The notes beneath the pieces are model-generated. The model saw only the letters and a list, made by a program, of their open reading frames with translations. It ran no database searches and had not been told where the DNA came from. DNA of 64,000 bases from Batillaria attramentaria (Eukaryota > Mollusca > Gastropoda > Batillariidae). Location: the NCBI GenBank assembly GCA_018292915.2, contig JACVVK020000194.1:767501-831500 (forward strand), read 5' to 3'. Position numbers and translations under genes: made by a program. Below are positions 50,650-60,717 of the stretch, in pieces (position 1 is the first letter of the stretch; each line of letters starts with the position of its first letter).

Positions 50650-53600
50650 ATGAAGTCGATTGTAAACCAGATGTTGCTTTTTCAAGTAACAGTGCTTCTG
50701 CATCTTTGCCTGAACAGAGTCGAGTCGAAACCCGCGGCTGGTGAGTACATAGCATGAATTTTATTAAAATTGTAGTGAAGCCACGTTCGAGTTTGACAAT
50801 ATTCCTGTGGTTTGAATAGTCACTGTCGTCTTTATTTTGTATCATACAGTGTAGCTCAGGTACTTGGTCTCCGACAACAATGTACCCAAGGCACTTAGTA
50901 CCTGACATTTTCATTACCTGACATGTACGGTTAGGTTAGTAAAAGGACTGAGGCCGTTTGGGGTTAAGATACATGTTACTTACTTACTTAGGCCCTTGGC
51001 TCCACGTGGAGCATAGGCCATCGACAACCCTTCGCCATCGCACTCTGTTCTGGGCTATTCTTGCCACTCCAGTCCAGTTGGTCCCCTGCTTACATAGCTC
51101 TGCCTCAGTGTCCCGCCTCCAGCTGTTGCGAGGCCGGCCTCTCTTCCTTTTGCCCTGCGGGTTCCATGTCAGGGCTTGGCGTGTGGTGCTGGATGCTGGT
51201 TTCCTGAGGGTGTGTCCAATCCAGCCCCACTTCCTCCGCAGGATCTGCTTGGCCACTGGTTCCTGCCCCGCTCGCTCCCACAGCTCTTCATTCCGGATCT
51301 TCTCTGGCCATCGGATGTTGAAGATGCGCCTCAGACAGGTGTTGAGAAATGTCTGGATCTTCTGCTGCATCGTCTTCGTTGTCCTCCATGTTTCGCATCC
51401 GTAGAGCAGAACTGACTTCACGTTGGAGTTGAAGATGCGAAGTTTGGTTCTTATGCTGACAACTTTGGATGCCCAGACGTTCTTCAGCATGACCATTGCT
51501 GCCCTTGCCTTGCCGATTCTGGCTGTGACGTCTCGGTCTGTGCCTCCCTGTCCATCAACCACACTCCCCAGGTAGACAAAAGACTCCACCTCCCTGATGG
51601 GCTCCCCACCGACTGTGACTGGTGTGTTGGCAGTGGTGTTGATCTTCATCAGCTCGGTTTTCTTCCTGTTGATCTTGAGCCCTGTTCCGGCTGATGTGGC
51701 TTCCAGGCACGTAGTCTTGTCCTGCATCTGGCTGTGGCTGTGAGACAGGAGCGCCAGGTCGTCCGCAAAGTCGAGGTCATCCAGCTGCGTCCAGAGTGTC
51801 CACTGTATCCCGTTTTTCCTGCCTGCTGTAGTGGTCTTCATGATCCAGTCGATGACCAGGAGGAAGAGAAACGGGGACAACAGGCATCCCTGGCGGACTC
51901 CGGTCTTCACCTCGAAGCTTTCTGACAACTGGCCGGCATGGGCAATCCTGCAGCTCATGTCTTGGTAGGTGCACTGGATCAGGGAGATGATCTTCCCGGG
52001 AACTCCATAGTGCCTTAGCAGCTTCCACAGCGCCTCTCTGTCTACACTGTCGAAGGCCTTCTCATAGTCTATGAAGTTGATGTAGAGGGGGGAGTTCCAC
52101 TCCAGTGACTGCTCCACAATGATGCGTAGGCTGGCAATCTGGTCAGCGCAGGACCTGTTCCTGCGAAAGCCTGCCTGCTGGTCTCGGAGCATGGGGTCGA
52201 CTGCCTCTCTCATCCTCTCCAGTAGAATTCTGTTGAGAACCTTGCCTGGCACTGACAGGAGCATGATCCCTCGGTAGTTGCTGCAGTCCCTGAGGTCCCC
52301 TTTCTTTGGCAGCTTGATGACGATCCCTTCTTTCCACTGGGCTGGCACCTCTTCCTTCTCCCAGATCTTGCTGAACAGGCTGTGCAGCATGTTGACGGCT
52401 GTCTCTGTGTCTGCTTTAATGGCTTCTGCTGGTATCTCGTCCGGCCCTGCAGCTTTCCCATTTCTCAGTGTCATGATGGCTTTCCTGATCTCCGCCTTAG
52501 AGGGCTTGTCACAGTTGATGGGTAGTTCTGTCTCAGCTGGTGGGATGTCTGGTGGTGTTTCAGGGATGGGGCGATTTAACAGCTCCCTGAAGTGTTCTGC
52601 CCATCGCTTCAGCTGTTCCTCAGTTGTTGTCAGTGGGTGCCCGTTCTTGTCCTTCACTGGTTTGTCTGTCTGCTGAAATTTGCCCATGAGCTTCTTGGTC
52701 ACCTGGTACAGGTCTTTTAGATTCCCTTGTCGGGCTGCTTCCTCTGCTTGACTGGCCAGGTTGTCGATGTAGTCCCTCTTGTCCTTCCTGGTGCTCCTCT
52801 TCACTTCTCTGTCAGCTGCTGTGTATTCCTCTTGTGCCTTTGCCTTAGCTCTTCTTGTTCGGCTCGTGTTCAGTGCAGTTTTCTTCTCTTTCCTAACTTC
52901 CAGCTTCTGGATGGTATCAGCAGAGATCCATTCCTTATGTTGGGTCTTTCTCTTGCCAAGGACCTCTTCGCATGTGTCGTGCCAGAGTTTCTTGCTGTGT
53001 TCCCACTGTGTCTCGATGTCCATTTCACTGTCTTCTATCAGGTCTTGCAGTGGCTGGAACCTGTTGGAAAGGCTGATCCGGAATGCTGCTTGTGTGTCTG
53101 TGTTCCTGAGAAGTCCAACGTTGTACCTGGTCCGTGTGCTGTTGGCGTTGGTGTGCCTCTTGAGCCGAAGTCTCAATGCTGTTGCAAGAAGGTGGTGGTC
53201 TGATGATACATCGGCACCCCTCATCACGCGCACATCCCGCCACGATCTCCTGAACTTCCGGCTGATGCAGATGTGATCAATCTGGTTCTCCGTGACATGG
53301 TCCGGCGATCTCCATGTGGCCTTGTGGATGCGCTTGTGTGGGAAGATGCTGCCTCCTATCACTAGCTGGTTCAGGGCACAAAAGTCTGCAAAGCGCTCGC
53401 CATTTTCGTTCATCTGTCCCAGTCCGTGTGTTCCCATGGTGTCCTCATAGCCTGTGTTGTCTGATCCAATCTTGGCGTTGAAGTCTCCCATCAGTATGGT
53501 CATGTCCTTGGCTCCTCCTCTATCTATCACTGTCTGCAGTTGTTGGTAGAAGTCATCTTTTTTCTCCTCTTCCGCATCATTGGTGGGAGCGTAGCACTGG

Positions 53601-56431
53601 ATGATGTTCAGCTTGATGTCTTTTTTCTTGGTGATGAATTTGGCTGTGATGATGCGGGAGTTGACAGGTTCCCAGCCGATGAGTGCCCGCTGTGCCTCCG
53701 GTGCCAGCATCAGGGCCACGCCCTCAGTGTGGGGGGCTCCATCCTCTGTGTGTCCAGAGTACAGCAATTGCTCTCCCGATGAAAATCTCAGCTGTCCTGA
53801 CTGTAGCCACCTTGTCTCACTCAGTCCCAGTACTCCTATCTTGTAGTTCTTCATCTCTCTTGCTACTTGTATGGTCCTTCCTACTTCATACATTGTCCTG
53901 ATGTTCCATGTGGCTACTCTCGTTGTTGTCCTGGGTGTTAGAAGGGGGGTCGGCCTTGCAGCTTCCTTTCGGCTTTCACTGCAATGCGTCATAGGTCTCC
54001 GGGATGGAGACCCTTCCTCGCCCAGGTGAATGTCTCGGTTTGTTGCTGTCGATGCTTCAGTAACTTAGTGTTTTTTACAGGTAGGGCTGTTAACCCTACG
54101 CAAACCCGTTTAGCCTCTTGGAGAGGTGGTCCACATTCGTCTGACCTCTACCCTTCGACCTGTCCAGCTTGGGTGACCCTGCCAGGAGCATGTGCTCCTG
54201 CTGGCATAGTTCTCTGGGTCATTGAGGTACACAAGCCACTACCCCACGACAAGGGTTGGACCATGTAGGGTAAGATACATGTACTACATGTATATAGATC
54301 GACTGTAGTTCAGCACTAGCTTTTTGTTTTCAGTATTTGAAATTTATTGTAGATACGTTGCGATGTCACATAGGACAAGGTACCTAAAGCACACGTACGT
54401 TGAGGTAGAAGACAATTTCTTGTGCTGAATCCGTGAAACCGCATATTAAGAGTTTCCAGTAATTAATAATATTCGCCCTTAAAAAAAAAAAAAAAAAAAC
54501 CGGACGTTTCATATACACGGGTTGTTGGTAGAGTAAGAGATTCGAAAAGAGTATATTCGTGAAAAATGCCGGACCCATTTCAGAAAGGGTATGGATGGAG
54601 TCTCAAATAACCAAATAACAAAGATTCCCCCCCCCCTCTCCCCCCCCCCCCCCCCGCAACACTCACCCCAAACCTTTACTGAGTTGTGCTTCGCATTTTT
54701 TTAATTGGTTATCTTTTTACAAGTATTGTACACATCCACTCTCCGGCGCCTCTTTTTTGTGTGTGTGAACGTATCTATTTTTAGGGAAACGTTTGTTGAA
54801 CTGTGTATATGCAGCGTTTCTTTTTCCTTTTCTTTTTTTCTTTTTTTTCAGTTGGCCCATGCATCGACTGCATTGTAGACGGCAAACCCCACGACGACCA
54901 AGTACCCAGTGATGACGCAGCTCATGACGCGGCCCAGGAGGTCGTGGACTGGGCTGGTGACGTAGAAGGACTGATGCACGCGGGGGATCACGTGCACAAT
55001 GTCGCTCAGGCCGCTTCCAGCCAAGAGGGAGACACGGAGCGAGAGGGAGAAACTGAACAAACGCCTGAGGACGTTGTGTTAGCAGTGGATCAACAGGGTC
55101 TCAACGACAATGATGCACAGGGTGTAGATAGTGGAACTGAAGGTGCGGTTGATGTCGAGGTCGTTGCAGAGGCTGCTCACCCAGACTTAAACTCGGTGGA
55201 CTCTCGGAACGTAGAAAATGTCGTTCAGGAGATGGAGATAGTCCAGGACCAAGCAGAGAATTCTAGAGACGCTCCTGACTCGGAGATGACACTCAAACAT
55301 CCGAGGGACGTTCAGATCAGTGGTGGAGACGAAGCAGGGCAGTTCCAGGCTGGTAACGTTGAGGAGATCGTTCACGGACAAGAAGGTGTGCACGACCCGG
55401 ATTCGCAACACGATGCTCCTCAGCCTGACGAACACAGAGAGCAGTTTCAGGCGGGCAATGTGGAGGAACTGACCCACGGGGAAGGAGGTGCTCACGATCA
55501 CACCAAGCCGGACGACGCCCCTGAACTGAAGATCCAAGAAGAGTTTAAATCCGGTGACGTTGAGGACATGGTCCACGGTGAGCGACACGTTCACGAGGGG
55601 AACGCGAATCAAGAGAAAGGGCCGTACAAGGCTGGTGATGTGGAGGAGATATTCCACGGCGGGCAGGACGAGCATAACGTGCACGATCCCGAGTCACGTC
55701 ACAAGGTGGCTAAAGAAGTTGCGTCAGCGGGTGACGTCAACAAGCTGATGCGAGGAGAGGGCGGTGACGACGACGATGGTGATGAGGTTGATCACCACAG
55801 AGGGAAGGTTCCTACCGTAATGGACGGAGAGCATATTCTGCACGGAGCAGGCGGCCATGATCACGACGTCAAGCAACTCAAGTTCGTCAAAACGAAAGAG
55901 GAGAAGGAAGCCAAGGATCGCTTCAGCGACCTCCACTCCATTCTCATGCACAACGACGACGAAGATGAGCACGCCGACGACAAGATCCGACGAGGGAAGA
56001 AGATCACATACAAAGACATTATCGAACTCGGCCTTGACGAAGACATGCTGAAAGGGATCGACCTGACCCAGCTGCTGACCCAGGACGCTGAGGAATACGA
56101 TGACTGGCAGAGGGAGAGATTCGCCATCAAGGGCGAGATCCCTGAAGCGTCATTTTGGGAGCAGGTCGGGGAGCTGCGCAAACGGTACCTCTCTTTCGGG
56201 AGGAACGACGGGAAGGCACGTGACCTGACGGGAGAGATGCTGGACCCTGAGAAACAAGAGTGGGTCGCCGGCCCCGGGTTAGACGAGGCTGGAGAGGTCA
56301 AGGACAGGGATGAAGATGACGTCTTACATGAATTGGAGTTGCTAGGCAACACGGCGTCTCTGCGTGACCGGCATAAGCATGACAAAAAAGGGGACCACAT
56401 AGAGAACGGCAGAGATCTAACGGACCTGTGA
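50650..56431 (+). CDS. Secreted His/Asp/Glu-rich repeat protein, family not recognised
   Basis: Two exons, 50650-50740 and 54852-56431, join in phase to 556 aa. Exon 1 encodes a signal peptide (hydrophobic MLLFQVTVLLHLCL, cleavage likely near VESKPAA). The mature protein starts with a CxxC (GPCIDC). It then has at least six imperfect repeats built on AG(D/N)VEE(L/I/M)xHG near residues 66, 198, 232, 265, 292 and 324, spaced 27-34 residues in the main block and followed by His/Asp-rich linkers such as VHDPDSQHDAP. A degenerate copy (EHILHGAGGHDHD) lies near residue 360. The C-terminal 180 residues are charged, mostly helical-looking and non-repeated, including FSDLHSILMHNDDED and ASFWEQVGELRKRYL. 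The composition suggests extracellular binding of divalent metal or calcium (inference only), for example a haemolymph or biomineral protein. AATAAA at 56543-56548 is a good polyadenylation signal. The intron hosts a LINE. Confidence 0.8.
50965..50976. repeat. Target-site duplication, left copy
   Basis: The 12-bp taagatacatgt is repeated exactly at 54271-54282, bracketing the LINE. Confidence 0.85.
50977..54270 (-). mobile_element. Full-length RTE-type non-LTR retrotransposon
   Basis: A 3,294-bp insertion in antisense within the intron of the His-rich protein gene. Flanking 12-bp direct repeats are exact. The element's 3' end (at 50977) carries a short (TAAG)n tail, and a 5'UTR of about 280 bp precedes the ORF. 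One uninterrupted ORF, compact ends and a perfect duplication indicate a recent insertion. Confidence 0.88.
50984..53992 (-). CDS. LINE endonuclease-reverse transcriptase polyprotein
   Basis: One intact frame of 1,002 aa. The N-terminal APE-type endonuclease shows TWNIRTM near residue 29, SETRW near 58, GDFNAKIG near 168 and SSDHH near 265. The reverse transcriptase follows: GKAAGPDEIP, QAGFRRNRSC, YEKAFDSVD near 640, GVRQGC, and the catalytic FADD at residues 742-745 (the family's YADD with Phe). The C-terminus has the GWIGHTLR ... GKRKRGRPR region usual for RTE/BovB-like elements. The protein would nick target DNA and prime reverse transcription from it. No gag-like first ORF is seen, as expected for RTE. 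It is unrelated to the host gene on the other strand. The stop lies seven bases before the end of the element. Confidence 0.93.
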   Translation of the reverse strand: MTHCSESRKEAARPTPLLTPRTTTRVATWNIRTMYEVGRTIQVAREMKNYKIGVLGLSETRWLQSGQLRFSSGEQLLYSGHTEDGAPHTEGVALMLAPEAQRALIGWEPVNSRIITAKFITKKKDIKLNIIQCYAPTNDAEEEKKDDFYQQLQTVIDRGGAKDMTILMGDFNAKIGSDNTGYEDTMGTHGLGQMNENGERFADFCALNQLVIGGSIFPHKRIHKATWRSPDHVTENQIDHICISRKFRRSWRDVRVMRGADVSSDHHLLATALRLRLKRHTNANSTRTRYNVGLLRNTDTQAAFRISLSNRFQPLQDLIEDSEMDIETQWEHSKKLWHDTCEEVLGKRKTQHKEWISADTIQKLEVRKEKKTALNTSRTRRAKAKAQEEYTAADREVKRSTRKDKRDYIDNLASQAEEAARQGNLKDLYQVTKKLMGKFQQTDKPVKDKNGHPLTTTEEQLKRWAEHFRELLNRPIPETPPDIPPAETELPINCDKPSKAEIRKAIMTLRNGKAAGPDEIPAEAIKADTETAVNMLHSLFSKIWEKEEVPAQWKEGIVIKLPKKGDLRDCSNYRGIMLLSVPGKVLNRILLERMREAVDPMLRDQQAGFRRNRSCADQIASLRIIVEQSLEWNSPLYINFIDYEKAFDSVDREALWKLLRHYGVPGKIISLIQCTYQDMSCRIAHAGQLSESFEVKTGVRQGCLLSPFLFLLVIDWIMKTTTAGRKNGIQWTLWTQLDDLDFADDLALLSHSHSQMQDKTTCLEATSAGTGLKINRKKTELMKINTTANTPVTVGGEPIREVESFVYLGSVVDGQGGTDRDVTARIGKARAAMVMLKNVWASKVVSIRTKLRIFNSNVKSVLLYGCETWRTTKTMQQKIQTFLNTCLRRIFNIRWPEKIRNEELWERAGQEPVAKQILRRKWGWIGHTLRKPASSTTRQALTWNPQGKRKRGRPRNSWRRDTEAELCKQGTNWTGVARIAQNRVRWRRVVDGLCSTWSQGPK
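54271..54282. repeat. Target-site duplication, right copy
   Basis: An exact repeat of 50965-50976. Confidence 0.85.
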
Positions 56432-56542
56432 AGCGACTGAAAATTTGATTGTAAATTGTGAAGGAATTGCAAACTTCTGAGATTTGTTACTATGCATTAA
56501 AAATCATCTAGCGATAATCTGGTTTGTAAATATCTCTGTACG

Positions 56543-56548
56543 AATAAA
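56543..56548 (+). terminator. Polyadenylation signal of the His-rich protein gene
   Basis: AATAAA lies 112 bases after the stop codon, before a (GA)n tract. Confidence 0.65.
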
Positions 56549-56588
56549 CGGTGCAGAAGTTGACTGTACTCCCTGCCTCCTATACGGT

Positions 56589-56591
<3 letters not shown>

Positions 56592-56624
<33 letters not shown>

Positions 56625-56717
56625 AACCGATTTAATCTGAAAAGGTAGTTAACCAGTTCTGTCGGTCAAGCAAGTAATATTGTCGTTTTCAATCAAACGT
56701 TTCTGACTGATATTTAA

Positions 56718-56749
<32 letters not shown>

Positions 56750-56791
56750 ACACACACCACACACACACACACGCACACACGCACACACACA

Positions 56792-56855
<64 letters not shown>
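56592..56855. repeat. (GA)n then long (CA)n microsatellites
   Basis: A GA run at 56592-56622 is followed by an interrupted CA array at 56719-56855. Confidence 0.95.
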
Positions 56856-56857
<2 letters not shown>

Positions 56858-58030
56858 GCGTAGGATTACAGAAAACTTAAAATGGAAAGTGCGTAGGTTA
56901 TGCATCCCACAAAGACTGAATGTACGCGCAATCTCGCCCCCCCCCCCCCCCCCCCCCGTCCACACACGTGACACACTCAACCCCCCCCCCCCCCCCCCCA
57001 GTTACAAACAGGATGACTTCCTCAGTCACGCAAAATCTAGACAGGAGCAACAACCCCAAGCCAAAATTCCACAGTCATCGTAGATTATTTGTCGCACTAA
57101 AACAATAGGAGGATGCAAATTTACTTCCTAAAACTGACCACTCCCGCGAGACAGGCCGGCCCGCCGGAGAGAATTCACGGTACGAGAGCGATAAACATTG
57201 TTTGACACTACTGTCGCAAAACACGTTCGATCGGGCCAATCGCCCCAAAAGAGCAGACCAAATAAAAAAATAATTTTAAAGAATTAATTTTTGTGTAAGG
57301 ACTCGCATCAGTGCGAGTGATTTCCGGTTTTGAAGTTTCGCTCCCATTGTAGTTAGTAGAGATCTTCCTCTTCCTCTTCCATGTATATGTGTCATTCACA
57401 CTGCAGTCAAATATAAACCGCTATCAGTTTCGCATTTGGTGCAGAGTGATGTGACCAAAACAACTTCAAGTTCAGGACTGAGCTGGCCACGAAAACTACA
57501 CCAGGAATATCTGTCATCTCCATTGCCGTGTCGGAGTGATCTGGTGAGAACTCTCACTGAGGCCGTTTCTTTCGCTAGCAGATATTAAAGTTTGCAATCT
57601 CAACAAAGAGCTACTAACAGTGTTTACAAAACATCAATAGGGGTTTCAGAGAAGCTGATAACTCGGCAACTGCGACAGAGTTCACTCCCGGGAGGTTGTG
57701 TGCGTGTGTTTTTTTTGTGTTTTTTTTTAAAACACACTGTTTGTAGCTTCTTCTTTTTATGTTGTTTCCATAGTAATGGAAACAACATAATAGGACGGGC
57801 TAAAATTTCCACGTTCATAGGCAAGCATCTGTGGTACAAACGCACGTCACTGCCGATCTCCCGCAGAGACGATTTTGCAAGTGTAACTCTGACAATGACG
57901 TAAGAAAACTTGCGTCATCGATGCTGACGCGTATGGTGTTCCGAACGCACTTCTCCTCCTCAGTGAGTGCCGTCTGTGCGGATGTGTGTGCGTGTGTGCG
58001 GCTGTGCGGCTGTGTGTGTGTGAATTGTGT

Positions 58031-58640
58031 CCAGGCCCGTTTCTTCGAAAATACTCAACCGAATGGCTTCAAATTTGGGGTATCCAAATATATCAAAATG
58101 TTACATTAGACGATTCAAGCGTGTGATGATTGCTTAAGTGGTTTGGGAGTTATCGCCCTTTTGAGACAAGTTGGTTGTCTTTCGTGTACAGGCGTAATAT
58201 TTATTTAAATCACTCAATTTTTTGGCAGTAGATAGCTTGAATACGGACTCTGAACAGAGTCACTACTAGAAAATGGTCGCTCTTATAGTTTTCATGTAAA
58301 CCGAGCCTGAGTTGACATTGCATGTGAACCCAGTTCAGATGCCTATTTCTCCGAAAATACTGAACCGATCGATTTCAAATTTGGGGTTTCTAAATGAATC
58401 AAGATTGTTGAATAGAAGGCCCGATCCAGGTACGATTGCACACATGATTTGCGAGTTATCGCACTTTTCAGAAAAAGTGGCTTTCTGGCGTTTAAAGGCG
58501 TAATATTTACCTAAACCACTCCATTTTTTGGACATAGATAGCATTAATACGGACTCTCAACTAAGTGAATTTTGGAGGTTGTCGCTTTTATACTTTTGGC
58601 GTAAGCCGTACCTGATGAAAGTGCTGGTGAACACACTTTA
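58031..58640. repeat. Diverged tandem duplication, about 300-bp units
   Basis: Units of about 296-314 bp (58031-58326 and 58327-58640) share ttctcgaaaatact/ttctccgaaaatact, ttcaaatttgggg, gagttatcgc, ggcgtaatattta and atacggactct in the same order. Confidence 0.75.
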
Positions 58641-58797
58641 GATCTCAAAATCGCTCCTGCTATACATAGATAATGAGCCTGGGGTGCCATAAAAAATATA
58701 CAAAAAAATTAGAAAAATTCACTGCAGCCGTTATCGTCAGTTGACTTGAAAATTTGTACTCACAGCACATTTCCTCTACAAGCCACACGCATCACAA

Positions 58798-59235
58798 ACA
58801 TCGAAGAAGAGACGCACGCGCACTGACGTAAAGTAAGTGCGTCATGTTTGATTGACGTGATGCTGTTTTTTCTTGGGGGTGTCTCGCCACTTTCTTTCCG
58901 AATTCTTCTGTTTTAAGACGTGGTGTATTTTACTTCTACTATGTCGCCATCTTCGTGCAATCGCAGAGAAGACACGGGATATAACAGAATACAACTCCAA
59001 TACTTTATGAACAGAATATGCACGGAGAACAAATTCATGAAAGAAGAAGAACCCAGAACGCTGTGCAGGGCTGCTTACGTACTGAACAGGTCAGATCCAT
59101 CGCAGAAAAGGCACGCGCGCACTGACGCAAAAGGCAGTATCAGCGTCATTTTTCCGACGTCATGTTTGATTGACGTGATACTGGCATTTCTTGGGGATGT
59201 GTCGCCACTTTTTGGACGTTCTCTATGTGTAGACG
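58798..59235. repeat. Duplicated segment pair, offset about 300 bp
   Basis: 58798-58918 and 59097-59235 share cgcactgacg, gtcatgtttgattgacgtga and gtcgccacttt in order, with an insertion in the second copy. Confidence 0.65.
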
Positions 59236-59715
59236 GGGAAAGCGGGAGTTTCATTGATGTAGTGTGCTTTGTTTTTCCCACTGACTCTCACTCAATAGCA
59301 TAGTAGAGTGAGAGGACACCACATAGGTCTCAATGGAGCACAAACGCGGCTCGCGCGAGTCTCTGTGTGTGTGTGTGTGTGTGCGTGTGCGCGTGCGTGC
59401 GTGCGTGTGAGTGTGTGCGCGCGCGCGTGTGTATGTCTGACATAACACATAGTTAGAAAACGTTCGCCGCGCAGACTTGTCTGTTAAACATATTGGGTCG
59501 GTATTAATTCGATCTTTACACTGCGCACGCAGCAGCAACACTTCAATTTTCATGGGCCTGCTTTCATTGCAAGAACTGTATCAAAGTTATTACGCCATAT
59601 GTATTATGCGTCATCCCAGTGAGCAAAAACGTCATAGATTTCAAAGAATACAACTTGACGTCTCTCTTCCAAAAACAAGATTGGTGTGACAGCCCGGTCA
59701 GTTGTTTCCATTACG

Positions 59716-59735
59716 AGAGAGAGAGAGAGAGAGAG

Positions 59736-59806
<71 letters not shown>
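59716..59806. repeat. (GA)n(GT)n compound microsatellite
   Basis: GA repeats run directly into a pure GT array. Confidence 0.95.
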
Positions 59807-60145
59807 ATACATGGCATTACAAAAGAACGACCGTGACGATAGCAGGTGATCAAATGGAAACAACATATTGGGCTGGTGGCCATCTTGTTTTCATTGAGAT
59901 TGCAGGCCATTAGGATCCATGCTGACCGACATGCAAGTCCTTCGATAGTTGACAGAACTGCATGCTGTTTAAGTCCCATCTAACACGCACATTTACAACT
60001 TCTCGCAGGCATCAATAACGTCTTGAAGGACAGCGCTTGTCACAGACGTGCCGGCAAGGCCGATTCAGAGACTCTGGGCCGTTTCAGTTCTCGTTCACAC
60101 GGCCAGCACGTGTCGGTGCATTAACATTCACAGCTCTGTTTATCC

Positions 60146-60176
<31 letters not shown>

Positions 60177-60258
60177 ACTACACGAACGCAACTGTTCCAA
60201 AACAAAATGGCTTCTGTGAAGCTTGGTCATCTTAGAATCAGTTCGTGCATGTGACGGT

Positions 60259-60652
60259 GGGGCGGTCGGTGGTCTAGTGGTTAAGAGACTTGTCACCAAT
60301 GCGAGAGGTCGAGGGTTCGAGTCCCACTCGGGGCAAAGAATTTTTCCTTCTCGTATGTGGCACCGTTCATTCGGGCCGATCGTCGGGGTACTCCGGGTAC
60401 TTCGGCTTCCTCCCCCTCTGCTTTGGAAATATTCAGCCCACCAAATTTGAAAAATAAATGCAGTTCTAAATTCCGAAATTTAAATAGCTGAGCTGACCCT
60501 TCGCACCACGTGATTGTAATGTGTTTATGTCCAGTGTGTGAGAGAATGCGTGCGATTTACGTGAGCGTGCGTGTTGGGTTCAGTTCGCGGCGCTTTGAGC
60601 AGATTCACGAAATTGGGTAAAGCTCATTATTATTATTATTATTATTACTATC
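60259..60652 (+). mobile_element. SINE-A, full-length copy directly upstream of the TLR
   Basis: It is the best-preserved copy: a head with tggtctagtggttaagag and gggttcgagtccc, a central region, the tagctgagctgacccttcg body, and a (TTA)n tail ending 65 bp before the TLR start codon. Confidence 0.88.
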
Positions 60653-60717
60653 CGCCATTTCTTCTTTCACAACAGGTTCTGGTCGTCATAAACGCGAGCT
60701 ACCATACGAATTTCAGG

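Larger units (their letters stand above)
56432..60258. other. Gene-free interval with duplicated segments
   Basis: It contains a (GA)n run, a long CA array, poly-C runs, two diverged ~300-bp tandem units, a second duplicated segment, GT arrays at 59365-59432 and 59716-59806, and poly-A. Open frames here (for example 58920-59303) span the duplicated segments and show no protein family. Confidence 0.6.

Noticed and set aside
52278..53276. Plus-strand ORFs within the LINE (52278-52676, 52727-53203, 52779-53276)
   Set aside because: They lie opposite the intact endonuclease-RT frame and are antisense shadows.
54848..56472. Long antisense open frames over the His-rich protein exon (for example 55861-56472, 55187-55684)
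   Set aside because: They mirror the acidic, biased coding strand, have no signal of their own and lack splice context. The plus-strand product with signal peptide explains the region.
58920..59303. 127-codon open frame as a small gene
   Set aside because: It spans one of the duplicated segments, shows no family resemblance and has no splice or polyadenylation context.
7221..60330. SINE heads as tRNA genes
   Set aside because: A- and B-box-like motifs are present, but the cloverleaf does not close and the copies continue into a common SINE body.
60571..60717. Upstream extension of the TLR coding frame
   Set aside because: The added residues come from the SINE and a (TTA)n tract. A good signal peptide begins at the ATG at 60718.
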